Part shown: in pieces, positions 11,601-21,308 of the stretch
Layout: each line of letters begins with the position of its first letter
Position numbering within the stretch: position 1 is the stretch's first letter
Assembly: GCA_964036045.1 (NCBI GenBank)
Contig: OZ038391.1
Span: 40,103,232 to 40,167,231, forward strand
DNA length: 64,000 nt
From: Eutreptiella sp. 'Long Island Sound 2002'
Taxonomy: Eukaryota > Euglenozoa > Euglenophyceae > Eutreptiales > Eutreptiaceae
Reading direction: 5' to 3'
Position numbers and translations under genes: made by a program
The notes under the pieces: generated by a model
Told to the model about the DNA's origin: nothing
What the model saw: the letters and a program-made list of their open reading frames with translations, nothing else
Databases searched by the model: none

Positions 11601-12024
11601 AGGGGAACAGAAGCAGGAACGAAAGAAGCGCAGGGTTAGAATCAGGCACACTTGATTGATTGGCGCCCAAGCGAAGCGCCCACGCAAGCACCGAGTGTAT
11701 GAAGGGGGGATGGTCTCCTGGCACAGAAAATGCGTACCGGAGAGCTGATTTTTCGTAACCCCCCGCCCCTCTGGCTTGGCGTTACCTATCCTAGCGGAAG
11801 GAAATTCCCTTTAACTGGCTTGCCGAATTTGGCAGCCCAAAATGAGGGCAAAGGGCCCCCAAAATTTTAGCCAGAAAATAGGCAGGGTCTGGCAGGGGTG
11901 CCTGGGCTAACCCATAGGGGTGCCCGGGTGACGTGCGAAGTCCATGTTGTCCTCTGGGGGATACAGGTGCACTGAGCACCTGATGGTCGGGTCACCCTCT
12001 TGTTGTCCATGGGGCCCCAGACCT
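8661..12024. other. F interior, unassigned
   Basis: No product recognised. Minus-strand open stretches at 11040-11477 (145 aa) and 8582-8929 (115 aa) have splice-acceptor-like sequences within them (TTCCTTTGCAG, TCCTGCCCCAG) and are probably exon/intron mixtures. Several GTGAGT donors on the minus strand (near 9383, 10357, 10548, 10916, 11014) continue the pattern of an intron-containing insert. Confidence 0.35.
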
Positions 12025-12470
12025 TCACGTCCTTCTCGCCTGTGGTGCCAGCCATCGCCCAGCAGGAGGGCAGGACGAAGTGGCAGCAGCCAGACCAGGC
12101 TTCCGAACCAAGAAAGACATCACCTGCACCTGCTTGACGGAGTCATAGGCAGCTAATCGGATGCACCACTGAGGGTAGCCCTTGCAGCCATCCTTGGCCT
12201 CGTGCAGCGCCTGGCTGGCCTCAGTGCAGCCGATCTTCGTTGGCGTCAGTGCACGCGCCCGTCGCTGGCGTCAGTGCAGGCGAACTTGGGCAGCATCAGT
12301 GCAGGCGGACCTGGCTGGCATCAGTGCAGATGGACCTGGCTGGCATCAGTGCAGATGGACCTGGCTGGCATCAGTGCAAGCAAACATGGGCAGCGTCCAC
12401 ATGGTCCTGTACGGGTCGTCATAATAACCAGCGGCTGCGCCAGGGAACCGCACTGTGTTTTTGGGAGCGC
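12025..12470 (-). pseudogene. rbcS: RuBisCO small subunit (rbcS) fragment with an expanded internal repeat
   Basis: After an acceptor-like TGTTTCCGCAG (CAG at 12471-12473) the frame reads [36 protein letters not shown]. After the repeat array it resumes TEASQALHEAKDGCKGYPQW, CIRLAAYDSVKQVQVMSFLV, RKPG. These are the conserved C-terminal blocks of the RuBisCO small subunit ([20 protein letters not shown]; YIRLxxFDxxKQVQxMxFLV). The second half is well preserved. Changes such as NRYW to DPYR and the 25-bp repeats, which create stop codons, make it non-functional. The N-terminal half (transit peptide, first exon) is not found. A nuclear rbcS implies a green-lineage plastid. Confidence 0.88.
12226..12375 (-). 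repeat. 25-bp tandem repeat inside the rbcS fragment
   Basis: Six consecutive 25-bp units, ACTGATGCCAGCCAGGTCC plus ATCTGC on the minus strand, are followed by the original unit that leads into SQALHEAK. The first units are nearly identical and the later ones diverged. Six units make 150 bp, so the rbcS frame is restored after the array even though each unit shifts it. Confidence 0.9.
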
Positions 12471-13304
12471 CTGCGGAAACAAGCACCGTGCTCTGTCCAG
12501 TGCATAATCAAACACCTGTCAATCGTAAATGGATGGCTCATGGATCCTCCGAAGGCCAAACCTTTTCGGTGTGCACTGGAAATTGCTGATCGCACTAGGA
12601 CACAAGCAAACGGTCTCCGATCACCCAATGCTACGCACAGTAAGCTGAATAAGGCGCTCGGCCGAATTTCCAAGCGAACCCACACCCGGGGTTGGTCTGG
12701 ACCACAGTAAACAAGAAAGCAAAACGAATAACCAAATCCACCGACACGGCAAACCAAGGTGAGGGCAACCTGGACGGTAGCGACGGTACATAAAGGCAGA
12801 TGCATAAAAAAAAAAAATACCAAGTCAATATACACTAGTACACTGATGGGACTAGGTAAGGAACTTGACTGGTAAGACAGCGTACCCAACGTAGGCAATG
12901 TAACTAAACCAAGTACAAACGTAGTAGGACTGTAGGCATACATTATTACTAAAAATCATACAATCCACAAACAGTCCTAAACCAGTGAATATGGCGCCTC
13001 ACAGCCATCCAGGTACATCGGATTGTATCTTACCTTGAGTTCTAGGTATACGGTAGTAAAGCTAACTACATGCGTATCATCGCAAGAACTGTGCATCATC
13101 TAATCAAAATACACCGCTGGACTGGAGGTTTGCTCGTACTCACCTACGCAAGAGTGAACGCAAACTCCTCCACACACGAGTGTACTCCTCACGTGCCAGC
13201 ACATATCCACGCACGCACCGAGAAGTGGCATTCCACCCCACATTCTCACACCCGTGCCCGTACACACACAAATTCTCCCTTTGGCCACATGGCCTGAAGA
13301 GGCG

Positions 13305-13725
13305 TCATGCCCAGCAGCAAGGCAAGGGCGATGGCGCGGAGGAGGATGAGTCATCGTTCATATCGGCCTGCTCGTCGGTCTTCGTGAGGGTCTTTGCAAT
13401 CAAGTCTATGACGCCCACATTGCGAGTAGGAACATGGGGAGCGATACCGTTCAACTCGCCCCCCGACTAAGGCAGCAGGAGAACGAAGGCTTCGGTGACT
13501 TCTATGAAGTTGGGCACGATGTTCATAGTTCCAACACGGTCACGGAGTAAATCAGAGTGACGGCCGTCCAAGATCATCTTGTCTCCATTGTAGGAGTGAA
13601 TGGTGGTCATGGTACCGTACTCAATGCCGAAGTTCTCACCCAAAAGCTTGCAAACACCGAACGTTCCGTTGGTGAAGCATGAAGCGTTGGAGATAGTGGT
13701 GTCGAAGACTTCGTGGTCGATGGGG
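13305..13725 (-). pseudogene. Glyceraldehyde-3-phosphate dehydrogenase fragment, catalytic domain
   Basis: The minus-strand frame reads DHEVFDTTISNASCFTNG, then FGIEYGTMTTIHSYNGDKMI, LDGRHSDLLRDRVGTMNIVP, and after a TAG (13467-13469) continues in frame with GELNGIAPHVPTRNVGVIDL. These are GAPDH landmarks: catalytic Cys in SNASC(T)TN, TTIHSYTGDQ, DLRRAR, NIVP, LNGIALRVPTPNVSVVDL. Active-site neighbours are altered (FTNG for TTNC; FIEVTEA for STGAAKA), so the copy is dead. It has the same orientation as rbcS and delta-CA in F. It cannot be assigned firmly to the plastid or cytosolic isoform. Confidence 0.88.
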
Positions 13726-14167
13726 TGATGGAAAACAAGGAAAACAAGACAAGCAAGGACACAACGGAACAAAAATTTACGGGATAAAATTTTCCCAAAA
13801 ATGTTTAACATCCTATGGGAAACCGAGACACAAGAAAGCACGACAAGTGGGGCTTGGGAATCCCCGGGGCTAGTCACCAAGGGGCCCGGGTGACTCCACC
13901 GGTCCTTGGCAACTCTTGGCGATGTCCAAAGTGTCAAAGGGGCATGCTTGCATTTCTTGCAGCACCCAAGCGGAGGTGCGCCTTTGTTTTTATTTTTGAA
14001 GGGGGCCCAAGCGCAAGCGCCCGGTAGTCCGTGAGGAAGAAGGAAAGGGAAGCAAAGCAAGACTCAACAACCCATGGCAAAGCAAGAACCGCTTGCTCGA
14101 AAAGAGCATTTCCGGAGTCGGCGCAAGAAAGTCCTAAAATTTGTTGGCTTGCCACAAAATTAGGAAA
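13726..14167 (-). other. 5' leader region of element F
   Basis: Between the primer site and the GAPDH fragment, a minus-strand frame is open from 14060 but gives no recognisable product before the GAPDH homology. No gag is seen. Confidence 0.5.
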
Positions 14168-14180
14168 CGCTCTGCTACCA
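14168..14180 (-). other. Primer binding site of element F
   Basis: TGGTAGCAGAGCG on the minus strand begins at the inner edge of the 5' LTR. It resembles the complement of the initiator-methionine tRNA 3' end (TGGTAGCAGAGG in several eukaryotes). The chromoviruses here use a similar site, TGGTAGCAAGAGGCAG. Confidence 0.7.
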
Positions 14181-15254
14181 CAAAGAAAAAGAGAACTACT
14201 CGACTCCGTAGTAAGGTATGACTTGCTATAGAATATCCCCAAAATGCTTATATTTCAACTACTCAATGGTTAGCAAAACCTACAAAACAAAGATTGGAAA
14301 ATGGGCTCATAAAACTATGTAATTTTTGGGAGGGGTGCACACGAGCAAAAATTTATCTAAAACAATTTATGTGATTGTTTGCATAAAAATATTTCAATTC
14401 AAAATACTCCTAGGGTCATACCCGCAAACACAACAAACAAAACTACGAGCAAGTAAAGGCGAAGCAAGGAAGATACAAAGGAAATCACCACGTGTACGTC
14501 TGAGTCATTGTTGACGATGTGGGGCCGCCGTGCCGTTGCCAAGGCCCCACCATTTCTGTTTCTCCACGGCGGCGGGTCATGGTGGCCAAGGCATTCAAGA
14601 CCCTTACGGCTCTACCCCCATGGACGCAACCGGGCTCACCACGGCTCCATGCTAAACAAAGCATGGGAGACGTGTGACACCGAACCCAATATCATGCTTG
14701 CATTACCTTTATCCTTGCCCGTAACTAAACAATAATAAACCATGCAATGGACATCACTACGTGTAACAACCCAAATCCAAACAACAGTAAACAAACAACA
14801 CATGCTTGAATGGAATGAATGCATAACAATGCAATGAGTGTAATGAAAGTATGTGAATGCAACACATGGAAAGCGACAAAGCAAAATAGTGGTGCACCAT
14901 CATGAATCTACGATTCCCGTCTTGAAAGCGAACTAATCAATTGAAGAGGATAAATGTTCAATCAGAATCAAACCTAATGAATCCTTACATTCGCATGTTC
15001 GGGCGACGGCACCGCTGGCTGCAACACAGCCTAAACTAACCAATCACGATCTTTAAACAGCACCAATATGATTACGTGACAGAATTGAATTGACTGAAAG
15101 AATTGAATGACGCACCATCCGTACTAATCGCGGCTCGAAGACGACGCGATCTGTCTGGCACTGTACTGTCCTCTGTCTGGCACTGTACTGTCTAAATCTG
15201 CAACTCAATCAGCGGAACTGTAGCGACCTTGATAGAAATCTATTTTTTTCAACT
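14180..15254 (-). repeat. 5' LTR of element F
   Basis: 1075 bp, the partner of 4224-5298. It ends at the AGCGC duplication (15255-15259), after which the integrase frame of A continues with the Gly-Trp-Arg codons. Confidence 0.93.
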
Positions 15255-16264
15255 AGCGCCAACCCTGGCGATAGCGGTGGCGTAGGACAGACTTCACCAG
15301 GTAGAAGCCCTCCTTAGCCATCTCCTCAGCGTTCATGTCGGGGAGTTCCCCTTCAACTTCCATAGGGCTGGCAGCCCCTTGTAGGTCCAGGACAGCGATT
15401 TCCTCGTCGTTCAGCTCCCACTCCTCCCCACAGAGGTCTTCAGGATCATAGTAGCGCTTCAGGTGTTGAGCAGCGCACACCAGGGTTCCCCGTAGACGGG
15501 GAGAACACCGCACGGTGATACGGTGTCCATCCACTGATAGAATCTTGTACGGCCCGAAGTATGGGTCATCGCTGGTAAAGCGTGGCCAGGCGGGTAGTCG
15601 ACTGTGGTGCACCAGCACCCAGTCCCCCTCTTGGTAGGTGGCCGGTACTCGGTGCTTGTTCTTCTTGTTCCACTGACGCTCCCTCACTCTCTGGAGCATA
15701 GCCTTGGCCTTGTCCACCTTCGCTGGTTGCTCTTCGACCCATTCACCCACAGAAGAATGGGTGTCCTCTGGATAGGGGGCATGTAGGAACCATGCCGGGC
15801 GCCCTAGGAATAGCTCATGGGGCGAGTAGCCAGTAGCTGAACTCTCTTGGGAGTTCATCATCAAGGATATGATGGGGAGTAGTCTCACCCAGTCTCTGGT
15901 GCGCTCAGGTTTGCACCATATCCTTACATTCTCCTTGAGGACACGGATCTGTCGCTCACATAGGGGGTTGCTCGTTTGCGAGTAGGGGATCCCCGTAGAC
16001 ACCTGGACATTGAGGGATCTCAGGACTCTCTTGTACCAACCGGTATCTGAGCGTACTCGTACGTCCTCATCGGAGTTGATCTCCTTGGGCGCCCCATAGA
16101 CACAAAAGCCCTCCTCCAGGAGTATCTTGATAGTCTCCTCCCCGGTAATGTGCTTGGTACATGGGAACACCCTGGTAAACCTGGTCGACCCACAGGTCAC
16201 CACGAGGGCAAAGTCATAGCCCCCGAACTTCGGCATCTCCGTGTAGTCCACGTATAGAACACTG
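15255..16264 (-). pseudogene. Element A integrase core and C-terminal domain
   Basis: The frame 15255-16251 starts at VDYTEMPKFGGYDFALVV (first catalytic Asp), includes EINSDEDVRVRSDTGWYKR (second Asp) and NPLCERQIRVLKENVRIW (Glu), then the basic C-terminal region and the first part of the chromodomain (GFYLVKSVLRHRYRQGW). It is cut by F exactly at the AGCGC target. The frame is offset by one base from the upstream RNase H/zinc-finger frame because of an extra base near 16293 that is shared with B but absent from C and D. Confidence 0.9.
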
Positions 16265-17320
16265 TTAGCACAGTGAGGGATGGGCAGGGTCGAAGTGGAG
16301 ACCTCTGTCCCTGATATCCCCTGGTTTGCAGGACCTGCACGGGCACTTGTCCACGATAGGCTGGAGGGTTTTCCACAGTTGGTCGTCAGTCCACGTAGTG
16401 TGGAACCACTGCTTGAACAGCCTCAGGGTACGGTCAGCACCCACATGACCGCTGGACTCATGGGTCCACTTCAGCAGCGCGGGGACTCTGTCACTAGGCA
16501 CCACGATACGGTCCTCGTGCCAGAGGTAGCTCTTGTCCCTCTTCCACTGATCTTGGTTGACCAGGAGGGGTTCAAGGCATTTCTCCAGGCGCTTGTAGAT
16601 ATCCCCAAACTCCTTCAGGTACTCCGATTGTTGGAGTCCATCCAGGGGGCGTATCATCGTCATGTTCAGGTCCAAGTGGACGTCCATACGGCTGAACGCC
16701 TCCTTAGCCAGCGCTTCAGACCGCGCACCAATCAGGGCGTCGAAGTTGTTGCGGCTGATGTAGTCTGCACACTCGTTCTTCACTCCCTGGATATGGTGTA
16801 CCGTCAGCCGTAGTTGACTGAGGTAGTTCCACCAGCGCCGTAGCTTGGCCTTCTCAGGTGGGGGGCCCTTCTGGAAACTGCGGACCGGTTCTTGGTCGCA
16901 CAGCCAGACCACAGGGTTACTCCCCAACAATCGTGCTTGTGAGGATAGCACCAGCATACCCGCGAGCAATTCCTGCTCATAGGTGGAGTAGTTCCCCCTG
17001 GCCTGGTTCCACTTCCAGTTCCAGTGGCCCAGAGGTACTAAGACCCATTTGTCGTCAGGGTAGCTGTGCTTGAGGGTTCCATCTCGGTTGAGACCTTTCG
17101 TCCCCCATTGGGAAATCGCCGAGTCGAACTCCTCCTTCTCTAGTGCTTGCCATTGGAACAACGTTCCACCACCGCCCACATTGCTGGCGTCGGTCACCAG
17201 GATAATCTCCCCTTGTGCCCTAGGCACGCCCAAGCACTTAGCGTTGGCCACCTTGTCATTGAGTTCGTCAAACGCGTGTTGCTCTTGTGGGCCCCAGCGC
17301 CAAGTAGTACTCTTCTTGAT
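16265..17320 (-). pseudogene. Element A RNase H and integrase zinc finger
   Basis: RNase H shows ILVTDASNVGGGGTLFQW, YSTYEQELLAGMLVL, WLCDQEPV and NECADYISRN, keeping the four acidic residues. The integrase HHCC finger follows: HESSGHVGADRTLRLFKQWF.. and CPCRSC. The frame stops at 16265-16267 after HFDPAHPSLC, before the integrase core, because of the extra base. The first 111 bp (17210-17320) are the duplicated target of L1, repeated at 18510-18620. Confidence 0.9.
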
Positions 17321-18509
17321 TAAGGTAGGTAGGTAGGTAGGTGCACTCGGTCGTGGAGAGGCGCCCCATGGTTCCCCCTGGCGTCGCCCCTCTGACAAAC
17401 AGGAAGAGGCTCCGCGCGTGAAGAGGGGAGGAGGCTTACTTCCCGCTAGACCGGACTGTTCGCCCCCAACAAAGCGGCCCCGGGCAACACATGGAGGGCT
17501 GATCGCCGCCAGCGTGACGTGCTTGTCTCGCCGGGAGGATGTGCCCCCGTGCTTGCGCACGTCCCCTCCTTTGGGCGGAACCCTAGAGGTTCACCGGACT
17601 TCCTGGCGTATCCCGTTCCCAAGGCATGCATGCAGGTTCTTGGTACTAGGGTTCCGAGGCGCTTGGGTGTCGCACGCTCCACCTCGAGTCCCAAAGCAGC
17701 GCAGGCCTTAGGATGCAACCTTACCCCCGGTCTCCGGATCTCGTTTGGCCGGGTCACCTGCATGGCACGGGCTGCCTCAGTGCCCGGGCTGTGGGCACTG
17801 GGTTTCCTACTGTTGTGCGGCGTTTGTGGTTGGGTCCGGTTTGCGGTTGGGTGTGGGTTTTGTTAACCCCACCAGTCCTGGCTCGGGTCTTGGGTGGGTG
17901 TGTTTGGGCACGGTTTGTGGTGTTGTCCCTCTAGTGTGGGCTGTTTGTGGTGTTCGTGGTTGGAGTTCCGTTTCGGCCGGCTTATGGGACGTGTGTGGTT
18001 TCGTGCGCGCCCCGCTTGCCCCCCGCCGTTTCCGGTTCCGGCGTGCGGTGTGGGCGTGCGTGCTGGGCCCGGGTCTTGGCTGTGCCCAGCCCTTCGTGGC
18101 AGGGTTGTCGGGGTGTGTTTTTTGCGCTTTTTTTTTTTTTTGCTGGGCGTCCCTGTCCCGGGCCTTGTGGTCCCTGTCCCCCCATCCCCTTTCTTTCGGG
18201 CTGGGCTGCTGGCTCTTTTTTTTTTTGGTTTTCTCGTGGTGTGTGTCTGCATGTTTCGGTGTCTCTTTTCCCGGTGGGCCGCTGTTCCTGGCTTGGTGTT
18301 GCCGGTTTTGGCTGGGTGGTCCCCCCGTGCCTCTTCGGGGGTCCTGTCTTCGGTGCCTTCTGGGGGGGGGGGTTTGGCCGCCTCTGGTGGTGTTGGCGGG
18401 CGGTTTGGTGGCTGTAGGCTGTTTGCGCGCCCCCCCCCTCCCCCCTCGGTTGTTTTTTTTTTTGGGGGGGGGGCTGCCAGTTCCTCCCTCTGCCTTTCCT
18501 GGCTGGCCT
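17321..18509 (-). mobile_element. L1: GC-rich retroposon with (TACC)n tail and a 111-bp target duplication
   Basis: A 1189-bp insert in A's pol. Target sequence 17210-17320 is repeated at 18510-18620 with a few mismatches. On the minus strand it ends with CACC(TACC)4 and starts in a GC-rich, purine-rich region with A-runs. It is homologous over nearly its full length to L2 (49061-50307), which extends about 80 bp further at the opposite end, consistent with variable 5' truncation. These traits suggest target-primed reverse transcription by a non-LTR machinery. The Arg/Pro-rich open frames in it look like GC-driven chance frames. A hairpin CGTGC-GCAA-GCACG (GNRA loop) is at 17549-17562. Confidence 0.75.
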
Positions 18510-21308
18510 CCCTTGTGCCCTAGGCACGCCCAAGCACTTAGCGTTGGCCACCTTGTCTTTGAGCTCGTCAAACGCTTGTTGCTCTTGTGGGCCCCAGCGC
18601 CAAGTAGTACTCTTCTTGATCAAGTCCGTCAGAATGGCGCTGGTGTAGGTGAAGTTTTTGATATGGCGGCCATAGAAGTTGCACGCCCCAATGAAACTGC
18701 GTACATCATGAAGTCCTTTCTTGGGGTCTTCGTGTCGTACCTTAGCATCCATCAGGGGTTTGGCCTTAGAGGCCGCTGGGGTACACCACCCATAGCCAAC
18801 GTCAAACCCCAGGTACTGCATGGTCTCCTGCATGAACTCACACTTCTCCAGCTTGAGTCGTGTGTGGTTCTCCTGGCAGACCGCAAACAACTCACCCAAG
18901 AGGATTAGGTGGTCCTCCTGGGTATTGGTCCCAAGGCATACATCATCGATGTGAGCTTCCATCTGGGCCCCACGGGATATAAGCTCCTGCACCTTAGGTC
19001 TCCTTCGTAGGATGGACAAGATCTTGTTCATCAGCTCTTGGAATAGAGCGGGTGCGTTGGCCACGCCAAATGGCATGACCTTCCACTTGAACACCCTCCC
19101 CTGAGGGGTGATGAAGGCCAGTAGCTCCTGAGCGTTGGGCGTCAGGTCCACTTGCCAGAATCCGCTCCTCTTGTCCATCTTGGTCTTGTAGCGACAGGAG
19201 GCTATCTTCTCCAGGGTAGACTCCATATTGGGAAGGGACCCTGAGAGGTTCAGCGTCTTCTTGTTCAGCTCTCCGTAGTCCACTACCAGCCGTTTGGCTG
19301 TAGACCCAGGTTTAGCCACCAGGAAACAGGGGCTGCAGTGTAGGGGGTAGTCCCCGTCCTTGTACTCCAGGACTAGGCCAGCGTCGATACATTCTTGTAT
19401 CTGTCGCTCAATCTCATCGACCTGCTCTTTAGGAGCTGGATAGGGTCTCCTCTGGATCTTGTGACCCACAAACCCGGGTTTCAGCTTGAGGTCCATCTGT
19501 ACCAGCTTGTCACATGAGGCCGGAGGGGGTATATCTCCAAACACCTCCAGAAAGGTCCGTATAAGCTTCTGCACCCGCGGGTCCAATAGCTTGATCTTGT
19601 CCTCCATGTCCTCGTCAGAGTGTAAGTTGCTCGCCCCCTGAGTAATAGACGTCGGGAGATGGTACTCCACCGACTCTTCGCCCTTGGCAGTGTCCTTCAA
19701 CCCTTGGTAGGCATATAGAAGGTCTTGTTCAACCATCTCCGATGGACGATGGCAACATAGGCACGCTCGAGGGGGTTCACATACACATTCCTCCGAGAGG
19801 TCGTCCTCCTCTGGGGTCCTCACATGGGCGCCCCACACGCTCTTCATGAGCTTAAGATCTACCTCCCTTTGCCAGGTGGTGATCTTCTGTTCGAGGTCCT
19901 CCTTCAATTGGGATAGGTCTCCCATACGTCCTTGCTTCAGTGGCCATGAGCTGCGGGTAGGCTTAGCGTAGCATAGCTTTTTCGCCACCAACTTCCTCTT
20001 GGAGTCCACATACTCCCTTAGCCTGGATTGAGGGTCCAGCTTTTCATCCACGGGGTCTTCCACCCTCATGGAGAGTAGGGGTGTCAGTGGGGCGACGTAC
20101 TCGGCGTTCTCCACTTCCTCCACACAGGTCTGCATGAAGAAGGCGTCGTGCTCAGTTTCGTCATCTGAGTGGATAGAGCTAGGTAGCTCGGATAGTCCAC
20201 ACTCAGAGACTCCATCAGGAACAGGTACAAGGCAGGGAGAGTTTGGGGCGTTGGTGTCAGTCACGACGTACTCATCTCCTCCGGGTATAGTCTCAATAGC
20301 ATCTTGAGGTCGTAGTCGATCCTTCAAGTCACCCAAGGCGAGTCCATCGCTTTCTCGTTGTATAGCCTGGACCAGAGTCGGGTCCAGATCCTCCCAGGGG
20401 ATGGAGGTAAGACTTCCGTCCACCACGCTGAGCATACTCCCCCATCCGGGTTTCCCAATAGGCGTCTTACGCCCCAGAGGCACGTAGATGGCCTCATCAG
20501 GTAACCGAACAGAGCTGATAGTCAGCCTGTCCAGGAGGTTTTGCCAGTACTCGTTGCCCCCATGGGCTCCCCAATCAGGGGAACACAGGACCATACGGGA
20601 ACGATCCAAGGCCACCTTGGTCAGGACCTTCCCCAGTTCACTGAACCTGGGGTTCCCGTAGGCCATCCCAAAAGAGGGCCAGTAAAATTTGTAGCTGCAG
20701 TTCTTCCCCTTGCTGCAGTAAAGGTCCAGTACATGCTGCTTGTCGCTGGCGAACAACTCCAGACTCAGGTCTTCTCTAGAGTAACGCAACTCCTTCAGAC
20801 AATGGTCTAGGACCTCCCCCAACAGTTGATAGTCCTCAGTTTTGGAGGCCGCCATCATGTTCGAGGGCTCCTCCTTCGATAGCCTCAGGTAACTCGAGGT
20901 ATGTTCCGACTGCTCCAGTGGCACAGACTCTCTGTCACTGCCGTGGTCCACGTAGAGGAGGTAGGGCGCTTGCAGCGTCAGGGATTGTATCTGGGAGTGC
21001 TGCACGAGGAAGTCAGTCCCCAATACAAAGTCGAAGGCCTCAGTGTCCATCACATAGAAATGATGGGCGATAGTCCGGGAGCCCATAGGTACCTCCACTT
21101 CACAGTCCCCACAGCTGTGCACCACATGTCCATCCCCCATGCGTATAGCCGCGGTGGTCATGGTGTTCTTCAGTCTCCCACAAGGTAAAATTTTCTTGGC
21201 CACTATAGATATGGTGGCGCCAGTATCCAATACCCCCAGGTATTCACGTCCCCCTAGTTGGATACGTACCCAAAACACCAGGTCTTGGGTGCCACCGGAG
21301 CGTCCCCG
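18510..21308 (-). pseudogene. Element A pol: protease and reverse transcriptase
   Basis: The frame starts directly after the gag UGA (21309-21311). The aspartic protease has GVLDTGATISIVAKK, followed by a long linker. The RT core shows CSPCFLVAKPGSTAKRLVVD, TKMDKRSGFWQVDL, FGVANAPALFQELMNK and the catalytic box HIDDVCLGTN (usually YxDD). It ends in the connection region VPRAQG, where L1 begins; the open frame then runs on into L1 sequence, creating a chance fusion. No in-frame stop is seen in this block. It is separated from RNase H by L1. Confidence 0.93.

Larger units (their letters stand above)
4224..15254 (-). mobile_element. Element F: 11-kb non-autonomous LTR retrotransposon carrying host gene fragments
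   Basis: Two 1075-bp direct repeats (4224-5298 and 14180-15254) bracket 8.9 kb. A perfect 5-bp target duplication AGCGC (4219-4223, 15255-15259) lies in the pol gene of A. The minus-strand orientation follows from a primer site TGGTAGCAGAGCG next to the right LTR and a G7 tract next to the left LTR. No gag, protease, RT or integrase is visible in any frame, so it must rely on enzymes supplied in trans. Its LTR start (AGTTGAAAAAA), primer site and 5-bp duplication resemble the A-E family, a plausible helper. The interior carries GAPDH, rbcS and delta-CA fragments in sense orientation, plus splice-site-like junctions. The LTRs differ at roughly fifteen positions by eye. Confidence 0.9.

Noticed and set aside
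17745-18908. Long plus-strand frame across L1 and into retrotransposon sequence
   Set aside because: It is antisense to L1 and pol, crosses an insertion boundary and contains homopolymer-encoded Phe/Gly runs; a chance frame.
20068-21188. Plus-strand frames antisense to pol (for example 20901-21188)
   Set aside because: They lie opposite conserved pol coding sequence and recur in B and D only because pol is conserved.
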